From positions 1-26,409 of the forward strand of contig CAYNNI010000002.1 of assembly GCA_964398805.1 (NCBI GenBank): a stretch of 26,409 nt of DNA, in the 5' to 3' direction. The DNA comes from CAISDH01 sp964398805 (lineage in GTDB: Archaea > Micrarchaeota > Micrarchaeia > Micrarchaeales > Micrarchaeaceae). Below the pieces are notes generated by a model, which was given only the letters and a program-made list of their open reading frames with translations, searched no databases and was not told where the DNA came from. Position 1 is the stretch's first letter; each line of letters begins with the position of its first letter. A program made the position numbers and the translations under genes. Below are positions 21,872 through 26,409 of the stretch, piece by piece.

Positions 21872-23437
21872 ATGGCGGAAAGACTACCCGAAAAGCAGGA
21901 GCCTAAGAAAGCCGCAGCAGAAGCGAAGGGCAGCGGGATGCGCGAGGTTCCGGTAGATGCGAAGGAGCACTGGCGCAAGGGCAACTTGCTTTTCGAGGAG
22001 AGCAAATTCGACGACGCGGTCAAGGAGTACAACGACGCACTGCAGATAGATTCCGAGTATGCCGATGCGTATTTCAACAGGGCGCTCACCGAGCGCCTGA
22101 CGCAGAACTACTCTGCAGCGAAGAAGGACCTTGAGACCGTGATGGAGCTGCAGCCGAAGAGCGCAGATGCGCCGCTGCTTATAGGCGATATCGCCGAGGG
22201 CAACAACGACTTCATAGGCGCACGGTACTGGTACGAGCGCGCCCTCGCCAACGACCCCGACTACGCAGAGGCCAAGAACAGGCTGGAGCAGATAGACCAG
22301 AAACTTCACATAGAGGTGGGCGAGGATATCAAAGGCACCGGCGCGGCCAAGCAGCTCCAGAAGGAGATGCAGAAGTACGAGGAGAAAGAAGCCGTAATGG
22401 AGGAGGGCCAGATAAAGAGAGTGCCGTTCTTCAAGTCGAACGTGAAGTTCAACGCGGTCATCGGGCTCAGGAAGGCGAAGCAGTATCTTACAGACAACAT
22501 CATACTCGCAATAAGGAGGCCGGAGCTGTTCAAGAAGTACGGCAAGAAGCAGGGAGTCGGCCTGCTGCTATACGGCCCGCCTGGCACCGGAAAGACGCAT
22601 ATCGTGAGGGCCATTGCCGGCGAGTCCAGAGCCAACGTCATAATCGCAAGGATAAACCAGATTGTGGACATGTACACGGGCAACACCGAGAAGAACCTGC
22701 ACGCGATATTCGATCAGGCAAGGAAGAACGCACCGTGTATAATATTCTTCGACGAGCTCGATGCGCTAGGGATAAAGCGTTCCGGTGGCGGTGGCGACGG
22801 AGGCGGGGAAAGCAACGCGATAAGGCTCGCAATAAACCAGTTCCTCGTCGAGATGAGCGGAGTAGAGGAGAACCCAGAGGGCATATACGTGGTCGGAGCC
22901 ACGAACACCCCCTGGGACATAGACTCCGCGCTCAAGAGGAGCGGAAGGTTCGGCGAGACGCTGTACATAGGCGCGCCCAAATACGGGGACAGGAAGGCGC
23001 TGTTCGAGCTCTACACGAAGAACACGCCGAGGAAGGGCATCAGCTTCGGCAGGCTTGCCAGGGCGACCGCGGGATTCTCGCCAGCAGACATAGAGAGGAT
23101 TGCGGACCGCGCCAAGATGCGCCCGCTGCTTCACGAGTACTCGTCAAAGAAGGAGAGGATGCTCACGACCAGCGACATCCTCGACGTGCTCAAGGACAAG
23201 GACTTCGGCGGAAGCTCCCTGGACGAGTGGTACGCGATGGTGAAGAAGGACATCATAAGCAAGACCGAGACGCAGATTGTCGACGGGAAGAAGCAGACCA
23301 TAGTCAAGGAGGGCAAGCTCGACCCGCAGGAGAAGATACTCTACAAGGCGCTCATAAAGGACATAAAGAAGAACACCAGCGAATGGAGAATACTCCTTAA
23401 GAAGATAATGCGCTGGTGGGCGCTGCACGCATCGTGA
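21872..23437 (+). CDS. TPR-containing AAA+ ATPase
   Basis: This 521-residue protein joins N-terminal TPR repeats (about 29-145; KEHWRKGNLLFEESKFDDAVKEY begins the first) to one AAA+ module. The module has Walker A GPPGTGKT 235-242, Walker B FFDELD 292-297, the sensor-1 stretch VVGATNTPWDID 340-351 and the SGRFGE arginine-finger region 357-362, and a typical AAA lid (about 375-430). A glycine-rich loop, SGGGGDGGGES, follows Walker B at 304-314. The C-terminal about 90 residues are charged and helical. The AAA part resembles the FtsH/katanin/CDC48 branch, without zinc-protease motif and without the second ATPase ring of CDC48. No membrane segment is seen. Such an ATPase remodels or unfolds a partner that the TPRs select; the partner is unknown. 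Confidence 0.85.
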   Translation: MAERLPEKQEPKKAAAEAKGSGMREVPVDAKEHWRKGNLLFEESKFDDAVKEYNDALQIDSEYADAYFNRALTERLTQNYSAAKKDLETVMELQPKSADAPLLIGDIAEGNNDFIGARYWYERALANDPDYAEAKNRLEQIDQKLHIEVGEDIKGTGAAKQLQKEMQKYEEKEAVMEEGQIKRVPFFKSNVKFNAVIGLRKAKQYLTDNIILAIRRPELFKKYGKKQGVGLLLYGPPGTGKTHIVRAIAGESRANVIIARINQIVDMYTGNTEKNLHAIFDQARKNAPCIIFFDELDALGIKRSGGGGDGGGESNAIRLAINQFLVEMSGVEENPEGIYVVGATNTPWDIDSALKRSGRFGETLYIGAPKYGDRKALFELYTKNTPRKGISFGRLARATAGFSPADIERIADRAKMRPLLHEYSSKKERMLTTSDILDVLKDKDFGGSSLDEWYAMVKKDIISKTETQIVDGKKQTIVKEGKLDPQEKILYKALIKDIKKNTSEWRILLKKIMRWWALHAS

Positions 23438-23476
23438 TGCGGCGCAACGTGGCGCGGCGGCCCGCGGGCGTCCTTT

Positions 23477-23803
23477 TCACCTGATGTAGCTCGTATCGGT
23501 CGTGGTCTTTATCTGCGGCGCCTTCGGAAGCTCCTTGCTCTTCAGCTCCTTCTCGAGGTTATCCACATTCTGCGACAGCACCATGGACAGTGCCCGCGCC
23601 GTTGCCTTGGTCACCACGAACTCGCCAACAGGCTTCTGCTTCAGCATGTCGATGAATATCATGCCTATCTGGCCCTCCTTCTCGATCTCGCCCTTCTGGT
23701 TCTTTGCGGCCTTCATCTTCACTATAACCGCGACCTCGTCCGCAAAGACAGGCTTTATGTTGGATTTCGCCAGGTCTATGTTTATAGCTTGTCCCCCTTC
23801 CAT
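23477..23803 (-). CDS. Small soluble protein of unknown function, possibly DUF3467-like
   Basis: A 108-residue protein from ATG 23803. It begins with a strand-rich stretch NIKPVFADEVAVIVKMKAAKN, then a turn (QKGEIEKEG), then IGMIFIDMLKQKPVGEFVVTKATARALSMVLSQNVDNLEKEL. The strand pattern followed by an alpha helix and the ARAL step resemble small conserved archaeal proteins of the DUF3467 type as I recall them. No catalytic motif is visible. The ORF is open to a TTG at 23815, but the ATG at 23803 avoids a poor extension. It converges on the TPR-AAA+ gene with a gap of 39 bases. The family link is uncertain. Confidence 0.6.
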   Translation of the reverse strand: MEGGQAINIDLAKSNIKPVFADEVAVIVKMKAAKNQKGEIEKEGQIGMIFIDMLKQKPVGEFVVTKATARALSMVLSQNVDNLEKELKSKELPKAPQIKTTTDTSYIR

Positions 23804-23830
23804 ATATTCACACAAAGTATTCGTTGCGAA

Positions 23831-23841
23831 GCATTATTAGA
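23831..23841. promoter_or_regulatory. AT-rich box A candidate between two divergent genes
   Basis: CATTATTAGAC is the only TATA-like stretch in the 65-base gap. It lies about 30 bases from both the small-protein ATG (23803) and the methyltransferase ATG (23869). Confidence 0.35.
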
Positions 23842-23868
23842 CCTTGCAGAATCTGGGCGTGATGCCGG

Positions 23869-25071
23869 ATGGACCGCAAAGAGCCGAGCCTGAAAAGAGG
23901 AAGCTATCTCGTCTTCGCAGACCACAAGTTCGCAGCCGAAGCCAGCGGCGAACTGCGCAGGCTGTTTGGCGATGCATATTCGGGAGGCAAGGTAGAGGAC
24001 CAGAGCCCGTTCTTTGTAGCCGCAATAAGGGGCGGCAGCGCAAGGGTACTATCAAGGGTCAGGGCGAAGAGGCCCGTTTTCGTAGACGCGGTGATCCCGG
24101 TATACGCCGTGCTTGAGAGCATGGGAAATGAGTATGAAAACGTGACGGACGCCGTCGCCAAGCTGGTGCGCAGGAGGGAGACGTTCAGGATCGAGGCGAA
24201 AAGGCTGGGATCGGGACTTCAGGACAGGGCAAGGTCCATAGAAGTGACTGTGGGCCGGTCACTCGAGAAACTGGGACTGAAAGCGGACCTCAAGAAGCCG
24301 GACCAGGCAATCTACGTCATTCTCCTGAAGGACGAAGTCGTCATAGGGAAAGTTGCACCTAAACAAGTGGACAACCATGTGCTTGACAGGTTTAGACCTG
24401 TACAATGGGAGGTTGCAGGGAACATAAATAGGGCGGAATTCAAGCTGCAGGAGGCAGCCGAATTCTTCAGGATAGACCTTTCCAGGATAAGGCTTGCGCT
24501 GGATGTCGGGGCCGCACCTGGAGGCTGGACGCATTACCTGCTTGAGCAGGGCATAAAGGTCGTTGCGGTGGACAACGCGCTGCTGGACTATGAGAACATG
24601 GACAGTAGGTATCGCACTTTGGTGCTCGCGGACAAAAATGAGCTTTCGGAACTAAAAAAGGCCGCAAGGACAGTGAAGAATATCGACATTGAAGACGTCA
24701 AGAAGAAGAGCATGGCTATGGAGGGATACGACTTGATCCACATAAAATCGCATCTTAAGGGAGGCAGTGCGGGCATACTAGGCCGCATGGGAGGCTTCGA
24801 TCTGCTTACTATAGACACAAACACAGCTGCGGCAGATAGCGCGGAGATCGCCATCACTTTATCGGAATTCCTTAACAAAAGTGCGCAGCTTTTGATGACA
24901 ATAAAGCTTTTCAGCAGGAACGTGAGAAGGCACGTCTCCGCCGCCAAACAAGCACTCGGGGGGCATTACAAGGTCGTAGGAATGAAGAAACTCCCGCACA
25001 ACAGGAATGAGCTTACCCTATACGCAAGAAAGATCGGAGGCCTTAGCCGTAGCCGAGGGCTAGCGGTCTGA
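23869..25071 (+). CDS. THUMP-FtsJ RNA methyltransferase (RlmM-like)
   Basis: A 400-residue SAM-dependent 2'-O-methyltransferase. The N-terminal about 170 residues match a THUMP-type RNA-binding region with an RxxFRIEAKRL step (about 103-112). The C-terminal Rossmann domain shows SAM motif I LDVGAAPGGWT at 211-221, and all four catalytic residues of the RrmJ/FtsJ family: Lys192, Asp316 (TID), Lys346 (TIKLF) and Glu381 (NELTLYAR). The architecture is that of RlmM, which methylates C2498 of 23S rRNA in E. coli, although archaea may use it on another RNA position. A C-terminal positively charged tail (SRSRG) follows. The gene is single, immediately left of the insertion sequence, and shows no truncation. 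Family and activity well supported; RNA target inferred. Confidence 0.88.
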   Translation: MDRKEPSLKRGSYLVFADHKFAAEASGELRRLFGDAYSGGKVEDQSPFFVAAIRGGSARVLSRVRAKRPVFVDAVIPVYAVLESMGNEYENVTDAVAKLVRRRETFRIEAKRLGSGLQDRARSIEVTVGRSLEKLGLKADLKKPDQAIYVILLKDEVVIGKVAPKQVDNHVLDRFRPVQWEVAGNINRAEFKLQEAAEFFRIDLSRIRLALDVGAAPGGWTHYLLEQGIKVVAVDNALLDYENMDSRYRTLVLADKNELSELKKAARTVKNIDIEDVKKKSMAMEGYDLIHIKSHLKGGSAGILGRMGGFDLLTIDTNTAAADSAEIAITLSEFLNKSAQLLMTIKLFSRNVRRHVSAAKQALGGHYKVVGMKKLPHNRNELTLYARKIGGLSRSRGLAV

Positions 25072-25129
25072 TGCACCGAACGCGGATGCCTGGGAACGTC
25101 ATTTCCGGTGTTAATACCCTTCCTTATTT

Positions 25130-26032
25130 TTAATAATCGTAGCTCTGTAGAAATCCTACCAACAAAGAAATATAATAGTTGATGTGTCGGTGGATATTGT
25201 AGACCACATCGGTCACTTTCATCTCCCTCCTCTGCGTCTTCAGCAACCTACTCCTCAACTCGTCCCCGAACTTCCTCTTCTCAACCGAGTTTATGGTCTC
25301 GATGATTGGCCTCCTGTTGTATCTTTCCTTCGGGAAATGGCACCACAGCTTTCTTCTGTAGTGACCCTTTGTCTTCGACAGAGAGGTTCTGTACCTCAGT
25401 GGTATAATGGAATTTGCACCAATCTTGTGCGCAAACTTGTGGTTGCTCTCAGAGTCAAACCCTTTATCTGCAGTAGCATCTCCTATATCCACAATCGCCT
25501 TTGTCTTCTCCAGGATCGGTTTGAAAATCAACGCATCATTGACGTATGACCTTCTGTCCTCGGATGCGATTATCGCCTGTTTGTCGGTGTCTGAGGACAG
25601 AAAATGTTTCATGAAACGTTTGCGTTTATGCGGTCTGCCAATTCTGTTCTCATAATGTTGTGATGCGTGGTGCAACCTGTAACCTGTCGAGTCGATTGCT
25701 ACGTTTGCAATCGTTCCTGCGAATAACTCGTAGGTCTTTGTGAGCAGGAAGTCCCAAACGTACGTTGGTATACGCAAGAAGAACTTCTCCAAAGTGGAGA
25801 AGTTTGGTATGGATTCGGTGAACCCGAAGTACGCCCACAACTCTTTCAAAAGTTCGACGACATCTCTGTATGATTTCCTTTCATGTTTCATTAACAGTAT
25901 CACAACTGCATGTTGATGCTGTGTGTAGGTCTTCTTTGAAAACTTACCCGAATACGGTCTAAACACCCGTTTCACTTCCATGAAACAGGTTTCAATAAAC
26001 TTCTTATACCATGAGTCGCTTATTTGTTTCAT
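25130..26032 (-). CDS. IS5-like DDE transposase
   Basis: The 300-residue transposase has the DDE catalytic triad in the expected context: Asp114 in NVAIDSTGYR, Asp189 in ADKGFDSE and Glu245 in RPIIETINSVEKRKFG, with the YREK-like stretch of DDE_Tnp_1 transposases. An N-terminal helical DNA-binding region lies at about 1-95. All motifs look intact, so the element may be active. The last codons (Tyr-Asp-Tyr-stop) lie beyond the left terminal repeat, so the stop comes from outside the recognised end. The start ATG at 26032 is about 30 bases after a box A within a hairpin (26057-26082). Base composition differs clearly from the host genes. Subgroup within IS5 was not resolved. Confidence 0.88.
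   Translation of the reverse strand: MKQISDSWYKKFIETCFMEVKRVFRPYSGKFSKKTYTQHQHAVVILLMKHERKSYRDVVELLKELWAYFGFTESIPNFSTLEKFFLRIPTYVWDFLLTKTYELFAGTIANVAIDSTGYRLHHASQHYENRIGRPHKRKRFMKHFLSSDTDKQAIIASEDRRSYVNDALIFKPILEKTKAIVDIGDATADKGFDSESNHKFAHKIGANSIIPLRYRTSLSKTKGHYRRKLWCHFPKERYNRRPIIETINSVEKRKFGDELRSRLLKTQRREMKVTDVVYNIHRHINYYISLLVGFLQSYDY
25142..25157 (+). repeat. Left terminal inverted repeat of the IS
   Basis: GCTCTGTAGAAATCCT matches the reverse complement of 26096-26111 at 15 of 16 positions. It overlaps the last codons of the transposase. Confidence 0.75.
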
Positions 26033-26056
26033 TTGGGTCGCCTAATAACCCAAATC

Positions 26057-26082
26057 GGTGGAAGGTTTTAATACCTTCTACC
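26057..26082. promoter_or_regulatory. Hairpin holding the transposase box A
   Basis: GGTGGAAGGT and ACCTTCTACC are 10-bp inverted arms (one G-T mismatch) around TTTAAT. Read on the minus strand, GGTATTAAAACC is the box A, giving a transcription start about 12 bases before the ATG at 26032. Confidence 0.4.
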
Positions 26083-26095
26083 GTTATAAGAATAG

Positions 26096-26111
26096 AGGAA
26101 TTCTACAGAGC
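26096..26111 (-). repeat. Right terminal inverted repeat of the IS
   Basis: AGGAATTCTACAGAGC is the partner of the left repeat (25142-25157), one mismatch. Confidence 0.75.
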
Positions 26112-26112
26112 C

Positions 26113-26149
26113 CAAAAAACTCTACACGAATTGCAAAAAACTCCACACG
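26113..26149 (+). repeat. Two 16-bp direct repeats next to the recombinase gene
   Basis: CAAAAAACTCTACACG (26113-26128) and CAAAAAACTCCACACG (26134-26149) differ at one base and are 21 bases apart. They lie between the insertion sequence and the 3' end of the tyrosine recombinase gene. Confidence 0.5.
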
Positions 26150-26153
26150 TTCC

Positions 26154-26409
26154 CTATTTTCGGCTTTCCATATCTATGATACGCCGTTTAAGCCTCTCGG
26201 CTTGCTGCTGCGAGAAGGTATTGTCTATCTCTTTGTATAGCTCCTGCTTGGTTGTGCTTATGTAGGTTAGGGTTACGCCAGTGCTTCTATGCCTGGCAAA
26301 CTTGCTGGTCAGCACGATATTGCCGTTCGTTTGCTTGGCGAAGCTGGTTATGGCGTAGTGCCTGAGGCTGTGCGTAGTCAGCCTATGGAGCCTTCTGGGA
26401 GTCCTGCTA
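26154..26409 (-). CDS. Tyrosine recombinase/integrase, C-terminal part (cut by window edge)
   Basis: Read leftward from the window edge, an open frame encodes the last 84 residues of a tyrosine recombinase, ending at TAG 26154-26156. The catalytic HxxR appears in TTHSLRHYAIT. After a linker, the late conserved region reads SKFARHRSTGVTLTYIS, where the His of ARHRS and the nucleophile Tyr of LTYI stand at the expected spacing. A charged helical tail follows. Xer-type and virus- or plasmid-type integrases share these motifs, so the subgroup cannot be named from this part. Its 3' end is 43 bases from the insertion sequence, suggesting a mobile-element or integration hotspot. Confidence 0.82.
   Translation of the reverse strand, partial: SRTPRRLHRLTTHSLRHYAITSFAKQTNGNIVLTSKFARHRSTGVTLTYISTTKQELYKEIDNTFSQQQAERLKRRIIDMESRK

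Larger units (their letters stand above)
25142..26111 (-). mobile_element. IS5-like insertion sequence with 16-bp terminal inverted repeats
   Basis: The ends GCTCTGTAGAAATCCT (25142-25157) and AGGAATTCTACAGAGC (26096-26111) are inverted repeats with one mismatch, bracketing a 300-aa DDE transposase and about 970 bases. The element is AT-richer than its surroundings and uses different codons, a sign of recent arrival. Flanks show no clear target-site duplication. The transposase reading frame runs 12 bases past the left repeat before its stop. Confidence 0.78.

Noticed and set aside
26011..26265. 84-aa plus-strand frame across the IS end and recombinase
   Set aside because: It crosses the IS end and opposes the recombinase gene, without motifs.
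1..26409. CRISPR array, rRNA genes or replication origin
   Set aside because: No set of regularly spaced repeats, rRNA motif or origin-type repeat cluster was found; the two repeats at 26113-26149 are only a pair.

Overview
The window looks like a piece of a small-genome archaeon, most likely a DPANN lineage close to Micrarchaeota. Direct signs are archaeal box A promoters about 25 bases ahead of start codons (many genes look leaderless), frequent GTG/TTG starts, tRNA genes without an encoded CCA, a tRNA-Ile with an intron one base 3' of the anticodon, an archaeal clamp-loader small subunit, AMMECR1 and MEMO proteins, and the remains of a type IV pilin-like surface protein with the N-terminal motif and LamG domain common in these archaea. 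The lineage is inferred from content; no marker was searched.

Layout. 1-202: intergenic, with a hairpin resembling an IS200/IS605-type element end. 203-1892 (-): ABC exporter permease and ATPase. 1963-2670 (+): Cas4-like PD-(D/E)XK nuclease. 2657-4360 (-): winged-helix protein tethered to the membrane with a large glycosylation-prone ectodomain. 4361-4783: GC-rich gap. 4784-6067 (+): DEAD-box RNA helicase. 6116-6188 (-): odd tRNA-Pro, sharing a symmetric promoter with rfcS at 6248-7219 (+). 7220-9833: ribbon-helix-helix regulator divergent from a three-gene operon (97-aa unknown, CysD-like, CysN-like), with a perfect palindrome between them. 9850-10788 (-): pilin/LamG pseudogene with about five frame breaks. 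10852-16045 (-): four-gene operon of thioredoxin reductase, MEMO, a GT-C glycosyltransferase and a NodU/TobZ carbamoyltransferase. 16104-17099 (+): metallo-beta-lactamase nuclease, convergent with an HD hydrolase. 17778-18918 (+): two exported proteins of unknown function. 18931-19989 (-): CAP-domain secreted protein starting 11 bases after tRNA-Ile. 20146-20757 (-): AMMECR1. 20824-23437 (+): RNase HI, an unknown 117-aa protein and a TPR-AAA+ ATPase. 23477-23803 (-): small unknown protein. 23869-25071 (+): THUMP-FtsJ methyltransferase. 25142-26111: AT-richer IS5-like insertion sequence. 26154-26409 (-): 3' end of a tyrosine recombinase, cut by the window edge.

Themes. Most of the window is information processing (helicase, clamp loader, tRNAs, RNase HI, rRNA/tRNA methyltransferase, RNA-processing nuclease) mixed with cell-surface functions (ABC exporter, membrane-tethered regulator, glycosyltransferase, carbamoyltransferase, CAP protein, decayed pilin). 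The least ordinary parts are the self-contained RHH/97-aa/CysD/CysN locus with its palindromic operator candidate, the trxB-MEMO-glycosyltransferase-carbamoyltransferase operon with AMMECR1 4 kb away but no radical SAM partner in view, the membrane-anchored regulator, and the TPR-AAA+ ATPase. The right end is a mobile region. No CRISPR array, rRNA gene or complete integrated element was seen.
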